Assembly (NCBI GenBank): GCA_009837085.1 | Contig: VXUF01000074.1 | Span: forward strand, 1-62,517 | DNA length: 62,517 nt | Origin: Holophagales bacterium | Lineage (GTDB): Bacteria > Acidobacteriota > Thermoanaerobaculia > Multivoradales > Multivoraceae | Direction of reading: 5' to 3' | Part shown: in pieces, positions 29,367 to 38,396 of the stretch | How positions within the stretch are numbered: the first letter of the stretch is position 1 | How the letters are laid out: each line of letters opens with the position of its first letter | Notes under the pieces: model-generated | What the model was told of the DNA's origin: nothing | What the model saw: only the letters and a program-made list of their open reading frames with translations | Databases searched by the model: none | Position numbers and translations under genes: made by a program

Positions 29367-29425
29367 CGCCGCTTTCCGGCGCGTCTTTCCCACAAGCCGG
29401 CGAGGACGCCGGCGCACCCAGTGTG
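29367..29425 (+). repeat. Intergenic repeat family A, copy 5, with companion hairpin
   Basis: CGCCG-CTTTC-CGGCG (29367-29381), then GCCGGCG-AGGA-CGCCGGC-GCACCCAGTGTG (29396-29425). Confidence 0.85.
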
Positions 29426-29446
29426 AGGCCGGTTCCCGGGCTCGAG

Positions 29447-29842
29447 TCAGAAGCGCTCGACCAGTGGTGTCAACACCGGTATCTGAAGGCGCCCGCCGTT
29501 GACCCCACGCACGATGCAGGCGATCCGCACCAGGACGAAGGCGACGAACAACATGAAGATGAACGGCGCCAGGAAGCAGCCGATGCCGCCGGTCGCGAAC
29601 AGGGCGATCTGGAGGACGACCCACAACATGAACTCCGCGGCCATCAGGACCAGGCCGTGCTTGGCGTGCCAGCGGACCTCTTCGTCCCGTTCCTCGATGA
29701 GCAGAGGGACCAGGACCAGGACCCAAAGATAGGCGAGGACCACCATCAGATTCCGGTTCGAGGAGGAACCGTCCGAAGCGGGCGGCTCCGGCGGCGCGGG
29801 TGGCTCGGGCGGTGCGGGCGGGGGCGTTTCCGGTTCTGTCAT
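29447..29842 (-). CDS. DUF4870/Tic20-like membrane protein with Pro-rich N-terminus
   Basis: VLAYLWVLVLVPLLIEERDEEVRWHAKHGLVLMAAEF motif, 3 TM segments. Confidence 0.75.
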   Translation of the reverse strand: MTEPETPPPAPPEPPAPPEPPASDGSSSNRNLMVVLAYLWVLVLVPLLIEERDEEVRWHAKHGLVLMAAEFMLWVVLQIALFATGGIGCFLAPFIFMLFVAFVLVRIACIVRGVNGGRLQIPVLTPLVERF

Positions 29843-31017
29843 GCCTCTACCTTCTCAAGGAGCGGACTGTCCTCGGATGCGGCCGCTCGGCCAATAGTCA
29901 GTGTAGCGCGATACAACTCCCGGTACCGAGCGACGATCCGGCGACGGTCGAAGCGCGAACGCGCCCACTTGCGGCCGTGCACCGCGAAGGCCTGCCGTCG
30001 TGCGGGGTCGCGCAGGAGGGCAACGCAGCTAGCCGCCAGTGCTTCGACATCACCGACCGGGCAGAGCAGTCCGTTGCGGTTCTCGCAGACCACTTCGGGC
30101 ACACCCCCGGTACGGGTCGCCACGACCGGCACACCGAGAGCCAGGGCCTCGAGCGACGCCAGGCCGAAGCTCTCGCTCTCCGAAGCGGAGAGGAACAGGT
30201 CGCCCTGCTCCAGGATCGGTTCCACGTGGGTCTGGTTGCCGAGGAAGGTCACGTGGTCCCCGATCCCCAGTTCGCGGCACCGGCGCTCGGCGCCGGCCCG
30301 CTCCGGACCATCCCCGACCATGCACAAGCGCGCGGGTATCTCGCGCAGCACCAACGCGAACGCCGCGATGACGTCCGCCGCCCGCTTGACCGGACGGAAG
30401 TTCGAAACGTGGACGACCAGCCCGGACTCGGCGGCCGACGCGGGCTCTCGGCGGCGGCCGGCGGCGGCCGGCGGAACGAAGTTGGGAATCACGTCGACCG
30501 GTTCGTCGAGGGAGAAACGCTCCGTCGCCTCGCGCGCCAGGGCCTCGGACGGCGCCGTGACGCGATCGCTGCTTCGCAGCGCCCAGCCGACGATGTCCCG
30601 ATAGCTGGGGCGCGCGCCCACCAGGGTCACGTCCGTGCCGTGGACCGTGGTCACGATCGGGCACGGCGGTCGATCGCCTACGCCTTCCGCGAGCAGCCGC
30701 CTGGCCAGCAGCGCGGCCACGGCATGCGGCGCGGCGTAGTGGGCGTGCAGGACGTCGAGGCGGGCGGACGCGGCGACCTCGGCCAGGCGGTTGGCCAGGG
30801 CCAGGGTCTGCAGCGGCCGATCGAACAGGCCGTACTCCTGGATTTCCGATCCGTCGACGCGGTGAAAGTGGACGTTCGCCCGTTCGCCGAGGCGCGGGGG
30901 CCTGTCCGAACTGACGACATGGACGACATCGCCTCCCTCGGCCAGCGCGAGAGCCAGCTCCGAGGCGACCACACCGGAGCCGCCGAAGCTGGGAAGGCAG
31001 CAGATTCCAATCCGCAT
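29839..31017 (-). CDS. bshA: N-acetyl-alpha-D-glucosaminyl L-malate synthase
   Basis: MRIGICCLPSFGGSGVVASELA, HAHYAAPHA, HVSNFRPVKRAADVIAAF motifs (GT4 BshA subfamily). Confidence 0.9.
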   Translation of the reverse strand: MRIGICCLPSFGGSGVVASELALALAEGGDVVHVVSSDRPPRLGERANVHFHRVDGSEIQEYGLFDRPLQTLALANRLAEVAASARLDVLHAHYAAPHAVAALLARRLLAEGVGDRPPCPIVTTVHGTDVTLVGARPSYRDIVGWALRSSDRVTAPSEALAREATERFSLDEPVDVIPNFVPPAAAGRRREPASAAESGLVVHVSNFRPVKRAADVIAAFALVLREIPARLCMVGDGPERAGAERRCRELGIGDHVTFLGNQTHVEPILEQGDLFLSASESESFGLASLEALALGVPVVATRTGGVPEVVCENRNGLLCPVGDVEALAASCVALLRDPARRQAFAVHGRKWARSRFDRRRIVARYRELYRATLTIGRAAASEDSPLLEKVEA

Positions 31018-31028
31018 CGGATCCTCTT

Positions 31029-32720
31029 CTACGCGGGCGGACGAATGCCGGTTTCGTTCGCTGCCGCTGTTTCGTCGGCGGCCGGGCGGGCGCGGCCCAG
31101 CGACAGGGGTTGTAGGCGCCGCGGATCCCTGTCGATCGACCCGAGTTCCCGCACCAGGGCGCGACCGTACGACGCCAGGCAGTGAAGGGAGGTGAACTCC
31201 CGCTCCTGGAGCTTGCCGTTCGGCAGGCAGTGCGCGCGCAGCCTAATGACACGCCCGCGCAGCACCTCGTCGCGGCGCGCGGCCGCGGCGACGACGCGCC
31301 GTTCGAAGAGCGCGAAGGTCCGTTTCAGGTTCGCCCCGGTCTTCTGCAACGCGGTTCCCAGGGACTCATCCACCGACGTCTGCCCCGCCGCCAGATCGTC
31401 GATTGCCGCTTCCAGCTTCTCGCCGGCGGCGCCGAGGAAGTCGAGGTCGAGGCGGGAGGCGAGGAGCTCGTCGAGCTCATCGGGCCGGGAGAGCACGGCC
31501 GCCAGGTCGATTCCCTCCGCCTCCAGTCCGTCCAGCCAGCGGCGCTCGCGAGCGCCAAGCAGGACGACCTGGGGACGCAGCACGATCGCCGGGGCCGGCA
31601 CGTCGACTTCGCCGTAGAGAGAGCGCGCCTGGGTCATATAGGCGAGTTCACCCGGGCCGAGGATCTGAAGCGCCGTGCCGAACACCGCGTCCTGGACCAC
31701 GGGGCGAGCCAGTACGCCCGGGCTGAGGGACTGCGGCTGCCGGTCGAGGCCTTCGAGCAGCGCGCCGACCTCGCCGGCGCCGCCGCCGCGCAACCGGTAA
31801 CCGCCGTTTCCCGTCCACACCACCCGCCGCCGTTCGCCGGCATCGTCGATCAGAAACAGGGGCGCTTCGCCCTGGCGCGACCGGACCTGCAGCCGGACTC
31901 CGCGCTGCTCCAGTTCAGCCGCCGCCGACGCGAGAGCCCCGTCGACCTCGCGGCGGCGTTCGATCAGCCGCCGCAGCACCGGAACCGACGCCTCTTTCAG
32001 AGCCGGAAGCTGCGAGTCGACGAGCAGCGGGCAGCGATCGCCGAGGAACCGCACCATGAGCCGCGCGAAGGACTCCGTGAAGCAGCGATCCGGATCCAGG
32101 TCGTTCCGGCAGTCGTCCAGCCAGCGACGGTAGTCCTCGTTCGGCGCCGCGTCGCGGACCCTGGCCAGCAGCGCCGCGGCTTCGGGTCCGAGGTGGCGGC
32201 CGCCCACCGGAACGAGAGGCTCCGGGTCCTCGCCCAGGGTGAGCGGCTCCGGGCCCGCGGGCGGAAAGAAGGCGCGGGCCACCTCGGCGTAGTCGTGGTC
32301 CTCGGACGCCATCCAGAACAGCGGCACGGCGCGCCGGCCGCGCCGAGTCAGCGCCTCGGCCCACCGGACGCAGGCCGCCGCCTTGGTCAGCGTGAACAGC
32401 GGCCCCGCCGCCAGGCCGCATTGTTGACCCGTGATGACGACCAGGGTCGCCGGGTCGGCAAGGGCTTCGGCGAGGCCGGCGGCGCCCGGGTGGCCGTAGC
32501 GGGTGTTGGCCTCGGCAAGGGCCGCGGCGACCGCCTTTCGATTGGCCGCCGGGTCCTCCGGCGCCCTTACCTGATCCTCGTCGCCGGGCAGCACGAACCG
32601 CAGCGGCTCGAGCAGGTCGAGGTCCCGGCCGTCGAGGAAGCGTCGCGGCAGATCGCCGAGCAGCCCGCACGCGCAGAGGTCGGGGCCGCTCGAGGCGGCG
32701 CTGGATGGGCGATTCGACAC
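31029..32720 (-). CDS. bshC: Putative cysteine ligase BshC
   Basis: VVITGQQCGLAAGPLFTLTKAAACVRWAE, PLFWMASEDHDYAEV motifs; adjacent to bshA. Confidence 0.9.
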   Translation of the reverse strand: MSNRPSSAASSGPDLCACGLLGDLPRRFLDGRDLDLLEPLRFVLPGDEDQVRAPEDPAANRKAVAAALAEANTRYGHPGAAGLAEALADPATLVVITGQQCGLAAGPLFTLTKAAACVRWAEALTRRGRRAVPLFWMASEDHDYAEVARAFFPPAGPEPLTLGEDPEPLVPVGGRHLGPEAAALLARVRDAAPNEDYRRWLDDCRNDLDPDRCFTESFARLMVRFLGDRCPLLVDSQLPALKEASVPVLRRLIERRREVDGALASAAAELEQRGVRLQVRSRQGEAPLFLIDDAGERRRVVWTGNGGYRLRGGGAGEVGALLEGLDRQPQSLSPGVLARPVVQDAVFGTALQILGPGELAYMTQARSLYGEVDVPAPAIVLRPQVVLLGARERRWLDGLEAEGIDLAAVLSRPDELDELLASRLDLDFLGAAGEKLEAAIDDLAAGQTSVDESLGTALQKTGANLKRTFALFERRVVAAAARRDEVLRGRVIRLRAHCLPNGKLQEREFTSLHCLASYGRALVRELGSIDRDPRRLQPLSLGRARPAADETAAANETGIRPPA

Positions 32721-32787
32721 GGCGGCAGATCCTACAGGCGTCGGGGCAGCGTCTCCGCCTTCACGGTGGAGGCGTAGAATCGGCACC

Positions 32788-33819
32788 GTGACTGCGTCCT
32801 CGCCAGCGATGCCGCCGCTCGAGCCGATGGTCATCGGCCGGGGCGACCGCGCCGTGACGATCGATCCGCCCCTGTTCCTGGCGCCGATGGCCGGCGTGAC
32901 GGACCGGGACTTCCGGTTGATCGTCCGCCGCATCGGCGGCGTCGGCCTGGTGTCGATGGAGTTCATCTCCTCGCGGGCGATCGTCGACGGCAACCAGCGC
33001 ACGCGGGACCTCATGTACTTCGCCGAGGAGGAGCGGCCGCTGGCGATCCAGATCTACGGCTCGGACGCGGAGACGATGGCCGAAGCGGCCGAGGTCGTCG
33101 AAGAGCTCGGCCCCGACGTCTGCGACATCAACATGGGCTGTCCGGCCAACAAGGTGCTGAAGGGCTGCGCCGGCGCGGCCCTGATGGGCGACCTCGACCT
33201 CGCCGGCCGCATCATCCGGGAAGTGCGGAGCCGCATCCGGATTCCCCTTACCGTCAAGTTCCGGCTCGGTCTCAACCACACCGAGACCAACTACCTCGAC
33301 CTGGGGCGCCTCTGCGAAGACCTCGGCGTCGACGCCGTCACGATGCACGCGCGGACCGCGAAGCAGATGTTCCGCGGGGAGGCGGACTGGACCCACCTGG
33401 CCCGGCTCAGGGAGGCTCTCGCCATTCCGGTCATCGGCAACGGTGACATCACCACCCCCGAGGACGCCGAGCGACTGCTGCGGCAGACCGGCTGCGACGG
33501 CGTCATGGTAGGCCGCGGCGCGACCCGCAACCCGTGGATCTTCCATCAGATCCGGAGTCACCTGCTCGGCACGGAGGCGCCTGCGCCCACCCTGATCGAC
33601 CGGCGCGACCTGATCCTGGGCCATTTCCACATGGTGGCAGAACGGGAAGCCAACCGCTTCGCCTTGCACAAGCTGCGGAAATTCACCGGCTGGTACACCT
33701 ACGGACTACCTAACGGCAAACGTCTGCGCCAGCAGATCCAGCAACTCGACACGGTGGAAAAGTTCCTGGTCGCGGTCGAAGCCTTTTTCGACCAGCAGCT
33801 CGACGAGCTGGCCGCCTAG
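32788..33819 (+). CDS. dusB: tRNA dihydrouridine synthase (DusB type)
   Basis: APMAGVTDRDFRLIVRRIGG, DINMGCPANKVLKGCAGAAL, VMVGRGATRNPWIF motifs. Confidence 0.95.
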   Translation: MTASSPAMPPLEPMVIGRGDRAVTIDPPLFLAPMAGVTDRDFRLIVRRIGGVGLVSMEFISSRAIVDGNQRTRDLMYFAEEERPLAIQIYGSDAETMAEAAEVVEELGPDVCDINMGCPANKVLKGCAGAALMGDLDLAGRIIREVRSRIRIPLTVKFRLGLNHTETNYLDLGRLCEDLGVDAVTMHARTAKQMFRGEADWTHLARLREALAIPVIGNGDITTPEDAERLLRQTGCDGVMVGRGATRNPWIFHQIRSHLLGTEAPAPTLIDRRDLILGHFHMVAEREANRFALHKLRKFTGWYTYGLPNGKRLRQQIQQLDTVEKFLVAVEAFFDQQLDELAA

Positions 33820-33842
33820 GGCGCCACGCGGGCCGCCCCACC

Positions 33843-34328
33843 GTGGATCGACAGGTTGAAGTCGAGCTCGAGCTGACGCCCGACGAGGCGCTCGAGGCGC
33901 TCTCGGACGGCGCCGATGCCTGGAACGGAACCTGGCACCGACACGGCGGCGGCGGCCAGTTGACGCTGCCGGTGGCGGCCGGCATCCGCCATGGCGTCCT
34001 GCACGGCGAGGTCTCCGTCCAGCCCAGTGGCGAAGGAGTCCGCGTGACTTACCACGTGGAGCGCGCGGAGTATCAGACGAACGCCGGCGCGGTCCTCATC
34101 CTTGCCCTGGGCGCGCTGGGTGTTCTGGCCATGCTGGCCTGGCCCTTGCTGCCCGGAACGTCCCCGAACCTCGCCGGCAGCGGCTTCATCATGATCCTGC
34201 TCGCCTGGCTGGTCGTCGGTTCCAGGCTGAGGCACAGGAGCGCCGCGGACTTCCTGGCCAGCCTCGGGCCGCGGCCCGGCGAAACTCCTGCAGGCCCGTT
34301 CGCTCCGCGCCAGAAAGAAACCACCTAG
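33843..34328 (+). CDS. Hypothetical membrane protein
   Basis: 161 aa, two TM segments, GTG start 23 bp after dusB. Confidence 0.7.
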   Translation: MDRQVEVELELTPDEALEALSDGADAWNGTWHRHGGGGQLTLPVAAGIRHGVLHGEVSVQPSGEGVRVTYHVERAEYQTNAGAVLILALGALGVLAMLAWPLLPGTSPNLAGSGFIMILLAWLVVGSRLRHRSAADFLASLGPRPGETPAGPFAPRQKETT

Positions 34329-34331
34329 TGA

Positions 34332-34351
34332 CCCGGGTCTTCTGACCCGGG
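34332..34351 (+). terminator. Hairpin CCCGGGTC-TTCT-GACCCGGG directly after stop codon (hairpin family B)
   Basis: 8-bp perfect stem beginning 4 nt after stop of 33843-34328; no T tract. Confidence 0.6.
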
Positions 34352-34374
34352 CTCCTTCACCCCGCAACCCTGAT

Positions 34375-34396
34375 GGCCATGGTCATGACCATGGCC
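34375..34396. promoter_or_regulatory. 22-bp perfect palindrome GGCCATGGTCATGACCATGGCC upstream of antitoxin gene (candidate operator)
   Basis: Perfect dyad, 27 bp upstream of ATG at 34424. Confidence 0.6.
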
Positions 34397-34423
34397 CGGA
34401 GACGTGATACCGTCGCCGGCACC

Positions 34424-34696
34424 ATGGAACGGACGATCAAGGCCTCCGAGTTCAAGGCCACGTGTCTGAAGCTGATGGACGAAGTCGCCCAAAGCGGAAC
34501 GGAAGTGGTCATCACCAAGAACGGCAAGCCGGTGTCGCGGCTCGTGCCGTACCGGGAGAAGCCGAAGAGCCTCTTCGGTTGTCTCCGGGGTCAGATCGAG
34601 ATCACCGGCGACATCATGTCTCCACTTGAAGACGAGTGGGGCGGGTGGGACGGGGAGCGGGAACTCGCGCTGATTCGGGGCGAGGATCCCGACTGA
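34424..34696 (+). CDS. Type II antitoxin, Phd/YefM family
   Basis: ASEFKATCLKLMDEVAQSGTEVVITKNGKPVSRLVPY motif. Confidence 0.9.
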   Translation: MERTIKASEFKATCLKLMDEVAQSGTEVVITKNGKPVSRLVPYREKPKSLFGCLRGQIEITGDIMSPLEDEWGGWDGERELALIRGEDPD

Positions 34697-34709
34697 GCGG
34701 GAGACTCCG

Positions 34710-35108
34710 TTGCTGCTCCTCGACACCCACGTTCTTCTCTGGATGGTGTTCGGCAACGAGCGTTTCGGAGCCGGGGCGCGCCGCGCTGCTGACGAGGCAG
34801 TGGCGGCGGGCAACGCCGCTGCGTCCGCTATCTCGTTCTGGGAGATCGCGATGCTCGTCGCGAAGCGCCGCCTCCAGATACCCTGGGCGGCAGAGGCGCT
34901 GCGACGCTACCTGCTGGATCACAGCCTCAACGAGATCCCCGTGGACGGCGAGATAGCGCTACGGGCGGGTTTCCTCACCGACCTGCACGGCGACCCGGCC
35001 GACCGGATCATCGTCGCGACGGCCCTGGGCGGCCACCGGCTGGTGACGGCCGACCGGCGGTTGCTCGACTGGCCCGGGAACATCCAGCGGCTTCGCGCAA
35101 CCCGGTAA
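34710..35108 (+). CDS. vapC: PIN-domain VapC-type toxin
   Basis: LLLDTHVLLWMV, DPADRIIVATA, LVTADRRLLDW motifs; follows antitoxin. Confidence 0.92.
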   Translation: MLLLDTHVLLWMVFGNERFGAGARRAADEAVAAGNAAASAISFWEIAMLVAKRRLQIPWAAEALRRYLLDHSLNEIPVDGEIALRAGFLTDLHGDPADRIIVATALGGHRLVTADRRLLDWPGNIQRLRATR

Positions 35109-35142
35109 ACACGGGGCACGCCGTGCGATACTCGCCGGCTCC

Positions 35143-37365
35143 ATGCGCTTGAAGCACCCTTGGACAAGGCGGTTCACCGCAACGGCCCTCGCGCTCGCGA
35201 CGATCGGCTGTGCGGTCGACACGGAGACCGGGCAAGACCCGCAGGCAGGCGCTAGCAGCACCCATGGCGCACCCGGCTGGGCCGCCGACGTCGTCATCCA
35301 CCGCGACGAGTGGGGCGTACCGCACATCAAGGCATCCACCGACGCCGCGGTCGCCTTCGGTTCGGCGTGGGCGCAGTGCGAAGACCACTTCTTCCAGCTC
35401 GAGGACACCTACATCAAGGCGCTCGGCCGGTACGCGGAGGTCGTCGGCGAGTCCGGGTTCCGCAGCGACCTCGAGGTCGCCCTCTTCGACCTGGTAGGCA
35501 CCTCCCGCCGCGACTTCCCCAACCTGCCCGAGAACATCCGGCGCATCGGCGAGGCCTTCGCGGCCGGCTACAACTACTACCTGGAGCGGCACCCCGAGGA
35601 GAAGCCGCGCCTGCTGACGCGCATGGAGCCCTTCCACGTTCTCGCCTTCGAGCGCTACATGATCCTCGGCCGCCTGCTCGGCGCGGCCCACGCGCCGCGC
35701 GGCCGGCTGCCACGGCTGGCCGAGGAGCTGGCCGCGTCCCTGGGCTCGAACCAGTGGGCCGTCGCCCCGTCGAAGACGCGCGACGGCAACGCGATGCTGT
35801 TCATCAATCCCCACCAGCCCTGGTACGGCTCGGGCATGTTCACGGAGATGCACGTGGTGAGCGACGAGGGGCTCAACTTCTCGGGCGCGATGTACCCGGG
35901 TGGCCCGCTGCCGACCGCCGGCTTCAACGAGCGGCTCGGCTGGGCGTACACGGTCAACGCCGCCGACATCTCGGACACCTACCGTTTGACCTTCGACCAC
36001 CCGAGCGACCCGCTCAAGTACCGCTACGGCGATGGCTACCGCCAGGCCGAGGAGTGGCGCGCCACGATCCACGTCCTGGGCGACGACGGCACTCTCGAGC
36101 CGCGCGAGGTCGCGCTCCGGCGCTCGCACCACGGCCCGATCATCGCCAGGGAGGACGACCGGCACTACCTCGCCGTCCGCGTGCCGCGGCTCTACGAGGG
36201 CAGCCGCATGGTCCAGGCACTGGCGCAGGCCAAGGCGCGGACCTTCGAGGAGTGGTACGCCGCCGTCTCGATGCAACTGCTGCAGACGTTCAACACGACC
36301 TACGCCGACGCCGACGGGAACATCTTCTACCTGTACAACGGCACGTTCGCCCGCCGCGACCCGTCCGTCGACTGGACGAAGCCCGTCGACGGCGCCGACC
36401 CGAACAACGAGTGGGGGCCGTTCCACCCCCTCGAGGAACTGCCGCAGGTCCTCAACCCGCCGTCCGGCTTCGTCCAGAACTGCAACTCGACGCCCTTCAC
36501 GACGACCGACGACGGCAACCCCTCGCTGCTCGACTTCCCGCCCTACATGGTCGAGGACAAGCACGACGACAAGCGCCGCGCGAAGGTGGCCCGCTACCTG
36601 CTCCGCAACGCCCGCGATCTCACCTTCGAGGACTTCCAGGACCTCGCCTACGACACGACGCTCTACTGGCCGATGACGGAGATCCCCGTCTACGCCCGCC
36701 GCCTCGAGCAGCTCGAGCGCACCGATCCGGACCTCGCCGCCCGCGTCCGCCCCTACCTGGAGCACCTGCTGGACTGGGACTACAGGAGCTCCCTGACCTC
36801 CACGCAGGCCACCCTGGCGGTCGGCTGGTACGAGGAGCTCTACGGCCGCGGCTACCCGGTCGAGACCCTGAAACCGGAGTACGTGAACGACATGCCGGCG
36901 CGGTTCGTCGCCCTCGAGCGGGCAGCCGAGAAGCTCACCGAGCTCTACGGCGACTGGCGCGTGCCCTACGGCGACATCCACCGCATCCAGCGCCACGCGA
37001 ACCAACCCTCCGCCGGAGGCGTCCCCTTCTCCGACGACGAACCCAGCCTGCCGCTCGCCGGCGTCCGCGGGCCCCTCGGCGTCGCCTTCACGCTCTACCA
37101 CTCGCCGCCCACCACCCTCGAGAACGGGGAAGAGCGCAAGCTCCGCTACGCCGCGACCGGCGCCTCCTACATGGCCGTCTACGAGTTCGGCGAGAAGACC
37201 CGCGGAGCGAGTTACCTCCACTACGGCCAGAACCACCGCTCCGAGTCGCCCCACTTCTTCGACCAAGCGAAGCTGCTCTCTGAACGACGCTTCAAGCCGG
37301 CCTGGATCTACTGGGAGGACGTGGAGGCAAACACGGTGCGGACGTACCGGCCGGGCGAGTTCTGA
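35143..37365 (+). CDS. Penicillin acylase family protein (Ntn hydrolase)
   Basis: GVPHIKASTDAAVAFGSAWAQCEDHFFQLE; GSNQWAVAPSKTRDGNAMLFINPHQPW autoprocessing region. Confidence 0.93.
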   Translation: MRLKHPWTRRFTATALALATIGCAVDTETGQDPQAGASSTHGAPGWAADVVIHRDEWGVPHIKASTDAAVAFGSAWAQCEDHFFQLEDTYIKALGRYAEVVGESGFRSDLEVALFDLVGTSRRDFPNLPENIRRIGEAFAAGYNYYLERHPEEKPRLLTRMEPFHVLAFERYMILGRLLGAAHAPRGRLPRLAEELAASLGSNQWAVAPSKTRDGNAMLFINPHQPWYGSGMFTEMHVVSDEGLNFSGAMYPGGPLPTAGFNERLGWAYTVNAADISDTYRLTFDHPSDPLKYRYGDGYRQAEEWRATIHVLGDDGTLEPREVALRRSHHGPIIAREDDRHYLAVRVPRLYEGSRMVQALAQAKARTFEEWYAAVSMQLLQTFNTTYADADGNIFYLYNGTFARRDPSVDWTKPVDGADPNNEWGPFHPLEELPQVLNPPSGFVQNCNSTPFTTTDDGNPSLLDFPPYMVEDKHDDKRRAKVARYLLRNARDLTFEDFQDLAYDTTLYWPMTEIPVYARRLEQLERTDPDLAARVRPYLEHLLDWDYRSSLTSTQATLAVGWYEELYGRGYPVETLKPEYVNDMPARFVALERAAEKLTELYGDWRVPYGDIHRIQRHANQPSAGGVPFSDDEPSLPLAGVRGPLGVAFTLYHSPPTTLENGEERKLRYAATGASYMAVYEFGEKTRGASYLHYGQNHRSESPHFFDQAKLLSERRFKPAWIYWEDVEANTVRTYRPGEF

Positions 37366-37422
37366 GGGCAGCCCCAAGGCCGCCTGAACGAGGCCGGCCG
37401 TTGGCGGCGCTTTGCTACGCTG

Positions 37423-37947
37423 GTGAGAGTGAAGGTCGGCCGCCACCTCGTGCTTTCGATCTGCGCGGCTCTTGCCGCTACGGCGACCGTGGCCGACTGC
37501 GAGGAAAGCCTTGCCGCCCTTGAGGCCGGCGACTACGAGGAGAGCAGCGGCCAGACCACGGAAGCGATCGCCGCCTCCGAGCAGGCGATCCGCATCTCCG
37601 CCGACCCGGGGTGGCGAGCACACTGCGCCCTGGGTGAGGTCCTCACCCGCCAGGGCCGGTACCGGGCCGCCAAGAAGGAGTTCAAGACCGCCCTGGGGCT
37701 TGCCGCCGGCTCAGACCGGAAGGTGGTCTGGAGTTGGCTCGGCAATCTCTACTGGCAGCAGCAGCGGTACACCAGGGCCGAACGGGCATGGGAGAAGGCA
37801 GGCGAGTTCGCGCCCCCGGCAAGGGTGCGTGAGCGCTACCGCCGGCAGCCCTTCGGCAACGGGTTGATCGAGGTCAACCACCCTCGGTCAAAAGGCCCTG
37901 CGTGGCTGCCGCACGGGTCCCCCGCGCCCGTTCCCGTGGACGGTTGA
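37423..37947 (+). CDS. TPR-like secreted protein
   Basis: TPR-like helical repeats; signal-peptide-like N-terminus. Confidence 0.7.
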   Translation: MRVKVGRHLVLSICAALAATATVADCEESLAALEAGDYEESSGQTTEAIAASEQAIRISADPGWRAHCALGEVLTRQGRYRAAKKEFKTALGLAAGSDRKVVWSWLGNLYWQQQRYTRAERAWEKAGEFAPPARVRERYRRQPFGNGLIEVNHPRSKGPAWLPHGSPAPVPVDG

Positions 37948-37986
37948 CCGCTCGACTGCAGCAATACGGTAGAATCGCGGGTCCCT

Positions 37987-38333
37987 GGGGGCGCATGGCT
38001 TCGACGGGAGATCATGCGGTTCGGGGGTTGCGTGCCGAGTCCGACTCGTAAACCGGGCTTTTACACTCGCCAACGACGAATTGGCACTGGCGGCTTAAGA
38101 GCCGTCACGGTCCTGCCGGAGCCTTGATTCGCGGCGCCGTCAGGAGCGACACTCAAAGTGGATCAAACGTCTGAGCGCTGCTCCGAACTCAGGCCGGATC
38201 ACTTCGGAGCTAGACCGTCGGCCGTGGTGGCCTTCTACCCAAGCCGGCAGCGACTGATCGAGTGAAGGCTACGCACGTAGATCCCTCGCGCCGAGTCTCG
38301 CGGACGTGGGTTCGATTCCCACCGCCTCCACCA
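37987..38333 (+). ncRNA. ssrA: Transfer-messenger RNA (tmRNA)
   Basis: 5' GGGGGCGCATGGCTTCGACGGG, tag-coding GCCAACGACGAATTGGCACTGGCGGCTTAA (ANDELALAA*), 3' GTGGGTTCGATTCCCACCGCCTCCACCA. Confidence 0.97.
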
Positions 38334-38396
38334 TCCCCGCTCCATCGGTCGGGCCATAATGCCCGGAACACCTACCACTTGGGAGGTACTGACCCG

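Noticed and set aside
28772-30604. 610-aa plus-strand ORF
   Set aside because: Shadow of DUF971, yidD-like, DUF4870-like and bshA genes on the minus strand; Arg/Ser/Pro-rich with no recognisable motif.
35008-37623. 871-aa minus-strand ORF opposite the penicillin acylase gene
   Set aside because: High-GC antisense artefact: composition is Val/Arg/Gly/Asp-rich without domain motifs, while the plus-strand frame encodes a clear acylase. The same applies to other long shadow ORFs (e.g. 345-1373 -, 8462-9850 +, 15448-17085 +, 35310-37283 +).
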